Positions 25,470-39,600 of a stretch of DNA of 64,000 bases are shown one piece after another (position 1 is the stretch's first letter; the number at the start of each line of letters is the position of its first letter). The DNA lies in assembly GCA_038025085.1 (NCBI GenBank), contig CM076141.1, positions 25,668,501-25,732,500 on the forward strand. The letters run 5' to 3'. The notes under the pieces were generated by a model, which did no database searches, had not been told where the DNA came from, and saw only the letters and a program-made list of their open reading frames with translations. Source of the DNA: Tetragonia tetragonoides (Eukaryota > Streptophyta > Magnoliopsida > Caryophyllales > Aizoaceae). The position numbers and the translations under genes were made by a program.

Positions 25470-28400
25470 TAACAGCTCTTACGACTAGGGTGAAAGAGAT
25501 TTGAGATCTTTTGTGTTGTATATTAAGAGAAAGCATCCAAATACTTTGTTTGCATTCATTTGAGTGTGAAACTACACCTAGGAGGTTTACAGTTACAAAC
25601 AAGCTTCAACTCAAGCTTTTGAATGCATTTACGCGTTTTAAAATCTCATACAAGTAGGGTGAAAGAGATTTGAGTTCTTTTGTGTTGTATATTAAGAGAA
25701 AGCATCCAAATACGTTGTTTGCATTCATTTGAGTGTGAAACTACACCTAGGTTGTTTACAGTTACAAAGAAGCTTCAACTCATGCTTTTGAATGCATTTA
25801 CGCGTTTTAAAAGCTCATACGAGTAGGGTGAAAGAGATTTGAGTTCTTTTGTGTTGTATATTAAGAGAAAGCATCCAAATACGGTGTTTGCACTCATTTG
25901 AGTGTGAAACTACACCTAGGATGTTTACAGTTAGAAACAAGCTTCAACTCAAGCTTTTGAATGCATTTACGCGTTTTAAAAGCTCATACGAGTACGGTGA
26001 AAGAGATTTGAGTTCTTTTGTGTTGTATAATAAGAGAAAGCATCCAAATACGTTGTTTGCATTCATTTGAGTGTGAAACTACACCTCGGATGTTTACAGT
26101 TACAAACAAGCTTCAACTCATGCTTTTGAATGCATTTACGCGTTTTAACATCTCATACGACTAGGGTGTTGGAAATTGAGTTCTTTTGTGTTTTATATTA
26201 AGAGAAAGCATCCAAATACTTTGTTTGCATTCATTTGAATGTGTGAAACTAGACCTAGGATGTTTACAAGTACAAACAAGCTTCAACTCAAGCTGTTGAA
26301 TGAATTTACGCGTTTTAACAGCTCTTACGACTAGGGTGAAAGAGATTTGAGTTCTTTTGTGTTGTATATTAAGAGAAAGCATCCAAATACTTTGTTTGCA
26401 TTCATTTGAGTGTGAAACTACACCTAGGATGTTTGCAAGTACAAACAAGCTTCAACTCAAGCTTTTGAATGTATTTACGCGTTTTAACAGCTCTTACGAC
26501 TAGGGTGATAGAAATTGAGTTCTTTTGTGTTGTATATTAAGAGAAAGCATCCAAATACTTTGTTTGCATTCATTTGAGTGTGAAACTACACCTAGGATGT
26601 TTACAGTTACAAACAAGCTTCAACTCATGCTTTTAAATGCATTACGCGTTTTAAAATCTCATACGAGTAGGATGATAGAGATTTGAGTTCTTTTGTGTTG
26701 TATATTAAGAGAAAGCATCCAAATACTTTGTTTGCATTCATTTGAGTGTGAAACTACACCTAGGATGTTTACAAGTACAAACAAGCTTCAACTCAAGCTT
26801 TTGAATGTATTTACGCGTTTTAACAGCTCTTACGACAAGGGTGATAGAAATTGAGTTCTTTTGTGTTGTATATTAAGAGAAAGCATCCAAATACTTTGTT
26901 TGCATTCATTTGAGTGTGAAACTACACCTAGGATGTTTACAAGTACAAACAAGCTTCAACTCAAGCTTTTGAATGTATTTACGCGTTTTAACAGCTCATA
27001 CGACTAGGGTGATGGAAATTGAGTTCTTTTGTGTTGTATATTAAGAGAAAGCATCCAAATACTTTGTTTGCATTCATTTGAGTGTGAAACTACACCTAGG
27101 ATGTTTACAGTTACAAAGAAGCTTCAACTCAAGGTTTTGAATGCATTTACGCGTTTGAAAAGCTCATACGAGTAGGGTGAAAGAGATTTGAGTTCTTTTG
27201 TGTTGTATATTAAGAGAAAGCATCCAAATACTTTGTTTGGATTCATTTGAGTGTGAAACTACACCTAGGATGTTTACAAGTACAAACAAGCTTCAACTCA
27301 AGCTTTTGAATGTATTTAAGCGTTTTAACAGCTCTTACGACTAGGGTGAAAGAAATTTGACATCTTTTGTGTTGTATATTAAGAGAAAACATCCAAATAC
27401 TTTGTTTGCATTCATTTGAGTGTGAAACTACACCTAGGAGGTTTACAGTTACAAACAAGCTTCAACTGATGATTTTGAATGCATTTACGCGTTTTAAAAG
27501 CTGATACGAGTAGGGTGAAAGAGATTTGAGTTCTTTTGTGTTGTATATTAAGAGAAAGCATCCAAATACGTTGTTTGCATTCATTTGAGTGTGAAACTAC
27601 ACCTAGGATGTTTACAGTTACAAACAAGCTTCAACTCAAGCTTTTGAATGCATTTACGCGTTTTAAAAGCTCATACGAGTAGGGTGAAAGAGATTTGAGT
27701 TCTTTTGTGTTATATATTAAGAGAAAGCATCCAAATACGTTGTTTGCATTCATTTGAGTGTGAAACTACACATAGGATGTTTACAGTTACAAACAAGCTT
27801 CAACTCATGCTTTTGAATGCATTTACGCGTTTTAAAAGCTCATACGATTAGGATGAAAGAGATTTGAGTTCTTTTGTGTTGTATATTAAGAGAAAGCATC
27901 CAAATACTTTGTTTGCATTCATTTGATTGTGAAACTATACCTACGATGTTTACAAGTACAAACAAGCTTCAACTCAAGCTTTTTAATGTATTTACGCATT
28001 TTAACAGCTCTTACGACTAGGGTGATAGAAATTGAGTTCTTTTGTGTTGTATATTAAGAGAAAGCATCCAAATACTTTGTTTGCATTCATTTGAGTGTGA
28101 AACTACACCTAGGATGTTTACAAGTACAAACAAGCGTCAACTCAAGCTTTTGAATGTATTTACGCGTTTTAACAGCTCATACGACTAGGGTGATGGAAAT
28201 TGAGTTCTTTTGTGTTGTATATTAAGAGAAAGCATCCAAATACTTTGTTTGCATTCATTTGAGTGTGAAACTACACTTAGGATGTTTACAGTTACAAAGA
28301 AGCTTCAACTCAAGCTTTTGAATGCATTTACGCGTTTTAAAAGCTCATACGAGTAGGGTGAAAGAGATTTGAGTTCTTTTGTGTTGTATATTAAGAGAAA

Positions 28401-31400
28401 GCATCCAAATACTTTGTTTGGATTCATTTGAGTGTGCAACTACACCTAGGATGTTTACAAGTACAAACAAGCTTCAACTCAAGCTTTTGAATGTATTTAA
28501 GCGTTTTAACAGCTCTTACGACTAGGGTGAAAGAGATTTGACATCTTTTGTGTTGTATATTAAGAGAAAACATCCAAATACTTTGTTTGCATTCATTTGA
28601 GTGTGAAACTACACCTAGGAGGTTTACAGTTACAAACAAGCTTCAACTGATGATTTTGAATGCATTTACGCGTTTTAAAAGCTCATACGAGTAGGGTGAA
28701 AGAGATTTGAGTTCGTCTGTGTTGTATATTAAGAGAAAGCATCCAAATACGTTGTTTGCATTCATTTGAGTGTGAAACTACACATAGGATGTTTACAGTT
28801 ACAAACAAGCTTCAACTCATGCTTTTGAATGCATTTACGCGTTTTAATAGCTCATACGAGTAGGATGAAAGAGATTTGAGTTCTTTTTTGTTGTATATTA
28901 AGAGAAAGCATCCAAAAACTTTGTTTGCATTCATTTGAGTGTGAAACTACACCTACGATGTTTACAAGTACAAACAAGCTTCAACTCAAGCTTTTTATTG
29001 TATTTACGCATTTTAATAGCTCTTACGACTAGGGTGATAGAAATTGAGTTCTTTTGTGTTGTATATTAAGAGAAAGCATCCAAATACTTTGTTTGCATTC
29101 ATTAGAGTGTGAAACTACACCTAGGATGTTTACAAGTACAAACAAGCTTCAACTCAAGCTTTTGAATGTATTTACGCGTTTTAACAGCTCATACGACTAG
29201 GGTGATGGAAATTGAGTTCTTTTGTGTTGTATATTAAGAGAAAGCATCCAAATACTTTGTTTGCATTCATTTGAGTGTGAAAATACACCTAGGATGTCTA
29301 AAAGTACAAACAAGCTTCAACTCAAGCTTTTGAATGTATTTAAGCGTTTTAACAGCTCTTACGACTAGGGTGATAGAAATTGAGTTCTTTTGTGTTGTAT
29401 ATTAAGAGAAAGCATCCAAACACTTTGTTTGCATTCATTTGAGTGTGAAACTACACCTAGGATGTTTACAGTTACAAAGAAGCTTCAACTCAAGCTTTTG
29501 AATGCATTTACGCGTTTTAAAAGCTCATACGACTAGGGTGAAAGAGATTTGAGTTCTTTTGTGTTGTATATTAAGAGAAAGCATCCAAATACTTTGTTTG
29601 CATTCATTTGAGTGTGAAACTACACCTAGGATGTTTAAAAGTACAAACAAGCTTCAACTCAAGCTTTTGAATGTATTTAAGCGTTTTAACAGCTCTTACG
29701 ACTAGGGTGAAAGAGATTTGACATCTTTTGTGTTGTATATTAAGAGAAAACATCCAAATACTTTGTTTGCATTCATTTGAGTGTGAAACTACACCTAGGA
29801 GGTTTACAGTTACAAACAAGCTTCAACTGATGATTTTGAATGCATTTACGCGTTTTAAAAGCTCATACGAGTAGGGTGAAAGAGATTTGAGTTCTTTTGT
29901 GTTGTATATTAAGAGAAAGCATCCAAATACGTTGTTTGCATTCATTTGAGTGTGAAACTACACCTAGGATGTTTACAGTTACAAACAAGCTTCAATTCAA
30001 GCTTTTGAATGCATTTACGCGTTTTAAAAGCTCATACGAGTAGGGTGAAAGAGATTTGAGTTCTTTTGTGTTATATATTAAGAGAAAGCATCCAAATACG
30101 TTGTTTGCATTCATTTGAGTGTGAAACTACACATAGGATGTTTACAGTTACAAACAAGCTTCAGCTCATGCTTTTGAATGCATTTACGCGTTTTAAAAGC
30201 TCATACGATTAGGATGAAAGAGATTTGAGTTCTTTTGTGTTGTATATTAAGAGAAAGCATCCAAATACTTTGTTTGCATTCATTTGAGTGTGAAACTACA
30301 CCTAGGATGTTTACAAGTACAAACAAGCTTCAACTCAAGCTTTTGAATGTATTTACGCGTTTTAACAGCTCATACAACTAGGGTGATGGAAATTGAGTTC
30401 TTTTGTGTTGTATATTAAGAGAAAGCATCCAAATACTTTGTTTGCATTCATTTGAGTGTGAAACTACACCTAGGATGTTTACAGTTACAAAGAAGCTTCA
30501 ACTCAAGCTTTTGAATGCATTTACGCGTTTTAAAAGCTCATACGAGTAGGGTGAAAGAGATTTGAGTTCTTTTGTGTTGTATATTAAGAGAAAGCATCCA
30601 AATACTTTGTTTGGATTCATTTGAGTGTGAAACTACACCTAGGATGTTTACAAGTACAAACAAGCTTCAACTCAAGCTTTTGAATGTATTTAAGCGTTTT
30701 AACAGCTCTTACGACTAGGGTGAAAGAGATTTGACATCTTTTGTGTTGTATATTAAGAGAAAACATCCAAATACTTTGTTTGCATTCATTTGAGTGTGAA
30801 AGTACACCTAGGAGGTTTACAGTTACAAACAAGCTTCAACTGATGATTTTGAATGCATTTACGCGTTTTAAAAGCTCATACGAGTAGGGTGAAAGAGATT
30901 TGAGTTCGTCTGTGTTGTATATTAAGAGAAAGCATCCAAATACGTTGTTTGCATTCATTTGAGTGTGAAACTACACATAGGATGTTTACAGTTACAAACA
31001 AGCTTCAACTCATGCTTTTGAATGCATTTACGCGTTTTAATAGCTCATGCGAGTAGGATGAAAGAGATTTGAGTTCTTTTTTGTTGTATATTAAGAGAAA
31101 GCATCCAAAAACTTTGTTTGCATTCATTTGAGTGTGAAACTACACCTACGATGTTTACAAGTACAAACAAGCTTCAACTCAAGCTTTTTATTGTATTTTC
31201 GCATTTTAATAGCTCTTACGACTAGGGTGATAGAAATTGAGTTCTTTTGTGTTGTATATTAAGAGAAAGCATCCAAATACTTTGTTTGCATTCATTAGAG
31301 TGTGAAACTACACCTAGGATGTTTACAAGTACAAACAAGCTTCAACTCAAGCTTTTGAATGTATTTACGCGTTTTAACAGCTCATACGACTAGGGTGATG

Positions 31401-33560
31401 GAAATTGAGTTCTTTTGTGTTGTATATTAAGAGAAAGCATCCAAATACTTTGTTTGCATTCATTTGAGTGTGAAAATACACCTAGGATGTTTAAAAGTAC
31501 AAACAAGCTTCAACTCAAGCTTTTGAATGTATTTAAGCGTTTTAACAGCTCTTACGACTAGGGTGATAGAAATTGAGTTCTTTTGTGTTGTATATTAAGA
31601 GAAAGCATCCAAACACTTTGTTTGCATTCATTTGAGTGTGAAACTACACCTAGGATGTTTACAGTTACAAAGAAGCTTCAACTCAAGCTTTTGAATGCAT
31701 TTACGCGTTTTAAAAGCTCATACGAGTAGGGTGAATGAGATTTGAGTTCTTTTGTGTTGTATATTAAGAGAAAGCATCCAAATAAGTTGTTTCATTCATT
31801 TGAGTGTGAAACTACACCTAGGATGTTTACAGTTACAAACAAGCTTCAACTCATGCTTTTGAATGCATTTACGCGTTTTAAAAGCTCATACGAGTAGGAT
31901 GAAAGAGATTTGAGTTCTTTTGTGTTGTATATTAAGAGAAAGCATCCAATTACTTTGTTTGCATTCATTTGAGTGTGAAACTAACCTAGGATGTTTACAA
32001 GTACAAACAAGCTTCAACTCAAGCTTTTGAATGTATTTACGCGTTTAAACAGCTCTTACGACTAGGGTGATAGAAATTGAGTTCTTTTGTGTTGTATATT
32101 AAGAGAAAGCATCCAAATACTTTGTTTGCATTCATTTGAGTGTGAAACTACACCTAGGATGTTTACAAGTACAGACAAGCTTCAACTCAAGCTTTTGAAT
32201 GTATTTTCGCGTTTTAAAAGCTCATACGAGGAGGGTGAAAGAGATTTGACTTCTTTTGTGTTGTATATTAAGAGAAAGCATCCAAATACATTGTTTGCAT
32301 TCATTTGAGTGTGAAACTACACCTAGGATGTTTACAGTTACAAACAAGCTTCAACTCATGCTTTTGAATGCATTTACGCGTTTTAAAAGCTCATACGAGT
32401 AGGATGAAAGAGATTTGAGTTCTTTTGTGTTGTATATAAAGAGAAAGCATCCAAATACTTTGTTTGCATTCATTTGAGTGTGAAACTACACCTACGATGT
32501 TTACAAGTACAAACAAGCTTCAACTTAACCTTTTGAATGTATTTACGCGTTTTAACAGCTCTTACGACTAGGGTGATAGAAATTGAGTTCTTTTGTGTTG
32601 TATATTAAGAGAAAGCATCCAAATACTTTGTTTACATTCATTTGAGTGTGAAACTACACCTAGGATGTTTACAAGTACAAACAAGCTTCAACTCAAGCTT
32701 TTGAATGTATTTACGCGTTTTAACAGCTCATACGACTAGGGTGATGGAAATTGAGTTCTTTTGTATTGTATATTAAGAGAAAGCATCCAAATACTTTGTT
32801 TGCATTCATTTGAGTGTGAAACTACACCTAGGATGTCTAAAAGTACAAACAAGGTTCAACTCAAGCTTTTGAATGTATTTAAGCGTTTTAACAGCTCTTA
32901 CGACTAGGGTGATAGAAATTGAGTTCTTTTGTGTTGTATATTAAGAGAAAGCATCCAAACACTTTGTTTGCATTCATTTGAGTGTGAAACTACCCCTAGG
33001 ATGTTTACAGTTACAAACAAGCTTCAATTCATGCTTTTGAATGCATTTACGCGTTTTAACAGCTCTTACGACTAGTGTGTTGGAAATTGAGTTCTTTTGT
33101 GTTGTATATTAAGAGAAAGCATCCAAATACTTTGTTTGCATTCATTTGAGTGTGAAACTACACCTAGGATGTTTAAAAGTACAAACAAGCTTCAACTCAA
33201 GCTTTTGAATGTATTTAAGCGTTTTAACAGCTCTTACGACTAGGGTGATAGAAATTGAGTTCTTTTGTGTTGAATATTAAGAGAAAGCATCCAAACACTT
33301 TGTTTGCATTCATTTGAGTGTGAAACTACACCTAGGATGTTTACAAGTACAAACAAGCTTCAACTCAAGCTTTTGAATGTATTTACGCGTTTTAACATCT
33401 CTTACGACTAGGGTGATAGAAATTGAGTTCTTTTGTGTTGTATATTAAGAGAAAGCATCCAAATACTTTGCTTGCATTCATTTGAGTGTGAAACTACACC
33501 TAGGATGTTTACAGATACAAACAAGCTTCAACTCATGCTGTTGAATGCATTTACGCGTTT
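25470..33560 (+). repeat. 49-monomer super-repeat (about 8.26 kb offset), copy 1
   Basis: Rare variants in this block recur about 8,259-8,260 bp downstream. Examples: GAGATTTGAGATC (25502 and 33761), AAATCTCATACAAGTAGGG (25640 and 33899), CACTCATTTGAG (25890 and 34149), GTATAATAAGAG, the missing T in GCATTACGCG (26639 and 34899), and AGCTCATACAACTAGGG. Past 39.9 kb the offset becomes 8,596 bp because of a 2-monomer insertion in copy 2. Inside copy 1, 7-monomer (1,181 bp; about 27.06-29.4 kb) and 13-monomer (2,193 bp; about 28.3-31.7 kb) offsets mark further internal duplications. Confidence 0.75.
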
Positions 33561-33639
33561 TAACAGCTCTTACGACTAGGGTGTTGGAAATTGAGTTCTT
33601 TTGTGTTGTATATTAAGAGAAAGCATCCAAATACTTTGT

Positions 33640-36600
33640 TTGCATTCATTTGAGTGTGAAACTACACCTAGGATGTTTAAAAGTACAAACAAGCCTCAAC
33701 TCAAGCTTTTGAATGTATTTAAGCGTTTTAACAGCTCTTACGACTAGGGTGAAAGAGATTTGAGATCTTTTGTGTTGTATATTAAGAGAAAGCATCCAAA
33801 TACTTTGTTTGCATTCATTTGAGTGTGAAACTACACCTAGGAGGTTTACAGTTACAAACAAGCTTCAACTCAAGCTTTTGAATGCATTTACGCGTTTTAA
33901 AATCTCATACAAGTAGGGTGAAAGAGATTTGAGTTCTTTTGTGTTGTATATTAAGAGAAAGCATCCAAATACGTTGTTTGCATTCATTTGAGTGTGAAAC
34001 TACACCTAGGTTGTTTACAGTTACAAACAAGCTTCAACTCATGCTTTTGAATGCATTTACGCGTTTTAAAAGCTCATACGAGTAGGGTGAAAGAGATTTG
34101 AGTTCTTTTGTGTTGTATATTAAGAGAAAGCATCCAAATACGGTGTTTGCACTCATTTGAGTGTGAAACTACACCTAGGATGTTTACAGTTAGAAACAAG
34201 CTTCAACTCAAGCTTTTGAATGCATTTACGCGTTTTAAAAGCTCATACGAGTACGGTGAAAGAGATTTGAGTTCTTTTGTGTTGTATAATAAGAGAAAGC
34301 ATCCAAATACGTTGTTTGCATTCATTTGAGTGTGAAACTACACCTAGGATGTTTACAGTTACAAACAAGCTTCAACTCATGCTTTTGAATGCATTTACGC
34401 ATTTTAACAGCTCTTACGACTAGGGTGTTGGAAATTGAGTTCTTTTGTGTTGTATATTAAGAGAAAGCATCCAAATACTTTGTTTGCATTCATTTGAATG
34501 TGTGAAACTAGACCTAGGATGTTTACAAGTACAAACAAGCTTCAACTCAAGCTGTTGAATGAATTTACGCGTTTTAACAGCTCTTACGACTAGGGTGAAA
34601 GGGATTTGAGTTCTTTTGTGTTGTATATTAAGAGAAAGCATCCAAATACTTTGTTTGCATTCATTTGAGTGTGAAACTACAGCTGGGATGTTTACAAGTA
34701 CAAACAAGCTTCAACTCAAGCTTTTGAATGTATTTACGCGTTTTAACAGCTCTTACGACTAGGGTGATAGAAATTGAGTTCTTTTGTGTTGTATATTAAG
34801 AGAAAGCATCCAAATACTTTGTTTGCATTCATTTGAGTGTGAAACTACACCTAGGATGTTTACAGTTACAAACAAGCTTCAACTCATGCTTTTACATGCA
34901 TTACGCGTTTTAAAATCTCATACGAGTAGGATGATAGAGATTTGAGTTCTTTTGTGTTGTATATTAAGAGAAAGCATCCAAATACTTTGTTTGCATTCAT
35001 TTGAGTGTGAAACTACACCTAGGATGTTTACAGTTACAAACAAGCTTCAACTCTTCTTTTGAATGCATTTACGCGTTTTAAAAGCTCATACGAGTAAGGT
35101 GAAAGAGATTTGAGTTCTTTTGTGTTGTATATTAAGAGAAAGCATCCAAATACTTTGTTTGCATTCATTTGAGTGTGAAACTACACCTTGGATGTTTACA
35201 AGTACAAACAAGCTTCAACTCAAGCTTTTGAATGTATTTACGCGTTTTAACAGCTCTTACGACAAGGGTGATCGAAATTGAGTTCTTTTGTGTTGTATAT
35301 TAAGAGAAAGCTTCCAAATACTTTGTTTGCATTCATTTGAGTGTGAAACTACACCTAGGATGTTTACAAGTACAAACAAGCTTCGACTCAAGCTTTTGAA
35401 TGTATTTTCGCGTTTTAAAAGCTCATACAAGTAGGGTGAAAGAGATTTGAGTTCTTTTGTGTTGTATATTAAGAGAAAGCATCCAAATACTTTGTTTGCA
35501 TTCATTTGAGTGTGAAACTACACCTAGGATGTTTACAAGTACAAACAAGCTTCAACTCAAGCTTTTGAATGTATTTACGCGTTTTAACAGCTCTTACGAC
35601 AAGGGTGATAGAAATTGAGTTCTTTTGTGTTGTATATTAAGAGAAAGCATCCAAACACTTTGTTTGCATTCATTTGAGTGTGAAACTACACCTAGGATGT
35701 TTACAGTTACAAAGAAGCTTCAACTCAAGCTTTTGAATGCATTTACGCGTTTTAAAAGCTCATACGACTAGGGTGAAAGAGATTTGAGTTCTTTTGTGTT
35801 GTATATTAAGAGAAAGCATCCAAATACTTTGTTTGCATTCATTTGAGTGTGAAACTACACCTAGGATGTTTAAAAGTACAAACAAGCTTCAACTCAAGCT
35901 TTTGAATGTATTTAAGCGTTTTAACAGCTCTTACGACTAGGGTGAAAGAGATTTGACATCTTTTGTGTTATATATTAAGAGAAAACATCCAAATACTTTG
36001 TTTGCATTCATTTGAGTGTGAAACTACACCTAGGAGGTTTACAGTTACAAACAAGCTTCAACTGATGATTTTGAATGCATTTACGCGTTTTAAAAGCTCA
36101 TACGAGTAGGGTGAAAGAGATTTGAGTTCTTTTGTGTTGTATATTAAGAGAAAGCATCCAAATACGTTGTTTGCATTCATTTGAGTGTGAAACTACACCT
36201 AGGATGTTTACAGTTACAAACAAGCTTCAATTCAAGCTTTTGAATGCATTTACGCGTTTTAAAAGCTCATACGAGTAGGGTGAAAGAGATTTGAGTTCTT
36301 TTGTGTTATATATTAAGAGAAAGCATCCAAATACGTTGTTTGCATTCATTTGAGTGTGAAACTACACATAGGATGTTTACAGTTACAAACAAGCTTCAGC
36401 TCATGCTTTTGAATGCATTTACGCGTTTTAAAAGCTCATACGATTAGGATGAAAGAGATTTGAGTTCTTTTGTGTTGTATATTAAGAGAAAGCATCCAAA
36501 TACTTTGTTTGCATTCATTTGAGTGTGAAACTACACCTAGGATGTTTACAAGTACAAACAAGCTTCAACTCAAGCTTTTGAATGTATTTACGCGTTTTAA

Positions 36601-39600
36601 CAGCTCATACAACTAGGGTGATGGAAATTGAGTTCTTTTGTGTTGTATATTAAGAGAAAGCATCCAAATACTTTGTTTGCATTCATTTGAGTGTGAAACT
36701 ACACCTAGGATGTTTACAGTTACAAAGAAGCTTCAACTCAAGCTTTTGAATGCATTTACGCGTTTTAAAAGCTCATACGAGTAGGGTGAAAGAGATTTGA
36801 GTTCTTTTGTGTTGTATATTAAGAGAAAGCATCCAAATACTTTGTTTGGATTCATTTGAGTGTGAAACTACACCTAGGATGTTTACAAGTACAAACAAGC
36901 TTCAACTCAAGCTTTTGAATGTATTTAAGCGTTTTAACAGCTCTTACGACTAGGGTGAAAGAGATTTGACATCTTTTGTGTTGTATATTAAGAGAAAATA
37001 TCCAAATACTTTGTTTGCATTCATTTGAGTGTGAAACTACACCTAGGAGGTTTACAGTTACAAACAAGCTTCAACTGATGATTTTGAATGCATTTACGCG
37101 TTTTAAAAGCTCATACGAGTAGGGTGAAAGAGATTTGAGTTCGTCTGTGTTGTATATTAAGAGAAAGCATCCAAATACGTTGTTTGCATTCATTTGAGTG
37201 TGAAACTACACATAGGATGTTTACAGTTACAAACAAGCTTCAACTCATGCTTTTGAATGCATTTACGCGTTTTAATAGCTCATACGAGTAGGATGAAAGA
37301 GATTTGAGTTCTTTTTTGTTGTATATTAAGAGAAAGCATCCAAAAACTTTGTTTGCATTCATTTGAGTGTGAAACTACACCTACGATGTTTACAAGTACA
37401 AACAAGCTTCAACTCAAGCTTTTTATTGTATTTTCGCATTTTAATAGCTCTTACGACTAGGGTGATAGAAATTGAGTTCTTTTGTGTTGTATATTAAGAG
37501 AAAGCATCCAAATACTTTGTTTGCATTCATTAGAGTGTGAAACTACACCTAGGATGTTTACAAGTACAAACAAGCTTCAACTCAAGCTTTTGAATGTATT
37601 TACGCGTTTTAACAGCTCTTACGACAAGGGTGATAGAAATTGAGTTCTTTTGTGTTGTATATTAAGAGAAAGCATCCAAACACTTTGTTTGCATTCATTT
37701 GAGTGTGAAACTACACCTAGGATGTTTACAGTTACAAAGAAGCTTCAACTCAAGCTTTTGAATGCATTTACGCGTTTTAAAAGCTCATACGACTAGGGTG
37801 AAAGAGATTTGAGTTCTTTTGTGTTGTATATTAAGAGAAAGCATCCAAATACTTTGTTTGCATTCATTTGAGTGTGAAACTACACCTAGGATGTTTAAAA
37901 GTACAAACAAGCTTCAACTCAAGCTTTTGAATGTATTTAAGCGTTTTAACAGCTCTTACGACTAGGGTGAAAGAGATTTGACATCTTTTGTGTTATATAT
38001 TAAGAGAAAACATCCAAATACTTTGTTTGCATTCATTTGAGTGTGAAACTACACCTAGGAGGTTTACAGTTACAAACAAGCTTCAACTGATGATTTTGAA
38101 TGCATTTACGCGTTTTAAAAGCTCATACGAGTAGGGTGAAAGAGATTTGAGTTCTTTTGTGTTGTATATTAAGAGAAAGCATCCAAATACGTTGTTTGCA
38201 TTCATTTGAGTGTGAAACTACACCTAGGATATTTACAGTTACAAACAAGCTTCAATTCAAGCTTTTGAATGCATTTACGCGTTTTAAAAGCTCATACGAG
38301 TAGGGTGAAAGAGATTTGAGTTCTTTTGTGTTATATATTAAGAGAAAGCATCCAAATACGTTGTTTGCATTCATTTGAGTGTGAAACTACACATAGGATG
38401 TTTACAGTTACAAACAAGCTTCAGCTCATGCTTTTGAATGCATTTACGCGTTTTAAAAGCTCATACGATTAGGATGAAAGAGATTTGAGTTCTTTTGTGT
38501 TGTATATTAAGAGAAAGCATCCAAATACTTTGTTTGCATTTATTTGAGTGTGAAACTACACCTAGGATGTTTACAAGTACAAACAAGCTTCAACTCAAGC
38601 TTTTGAATGTATTTACGCGTTTTAACAGCTCATACAACTAGGGTGATGGAAATTGAGTTCTTTTGTGTTGTATATTAAGAGAAAGCATCCAAATACTTTG
38701 TTTGCATTCATTTGAGTGTGAAACTACACCTAGGATGTTTACAGTTACAAAGAAGCTTCAACTCAAGCTTTTGAATGCATTTACGCGTTTTAAAAGCTCA
38801 TACGAGTAGGGTGAAAGAGATTTGAGTTCTTTTGTGTTGTATATTAAGAGAAAGCATCCAAATACTTTGTTTGGATTCATTTGAGTGTGAAACTACACCT
38901 AGGATGTTTACAAGTACAAACAAGCTTCAACTCAAGCTTTTGAATGTATTTAAGCGTTTTAACAGCTCTTACGACTAGGGTGAAAGAGATTTGACATCTT
39001 TTGTGTTGTATATTAAGAGAAAACATCCAAATACTTTGTTTGCATTCATTTGAGTGTGAAACTACACCTAGGAGGTTTACAGTTACAAACAAGCTTCAAC
39101 TGATGATTTTGAATGCATTTACGCGTTTTAAAAGCTCATACGAGTAGGGTGAAAGAGATTTGAGTTCGTCTGTGTTGTATATTAAGAGAAAGCATCCAAA
39201 TACGTTGTTTGCATTCATTTGAGTGTGAAACTACACATAGGATGTTTACAGTTACAAACAAGCTTCAACTCATGCTTTTGAATGCATTTACGCGTTTTAA
39301 TAGCTCATACGAGTAGGATGAAAGAGATTTGAGTTCTTTTTTGTTGTATATTAAGAGAAAGCATCCAAAAACTTTGTTTGCATTCATTTGAGTGTGAAAC
39401 TACACCTACGATGTTTACAAGTACAAACAAGCTTCAACTCAAGCTTTTTATTGTATTTTCGCATTTTAATAGCTCTTACGACTAGGGTGATAGAAATTGA
39501 GTTCTTTTGTGTTGTATATTAAGAGAAAGCATCCAAATACTTTGTTTGCATTCATTAGAGTGTGAAACTACACCTAGGATGTTTACAAGTACAAACAAGC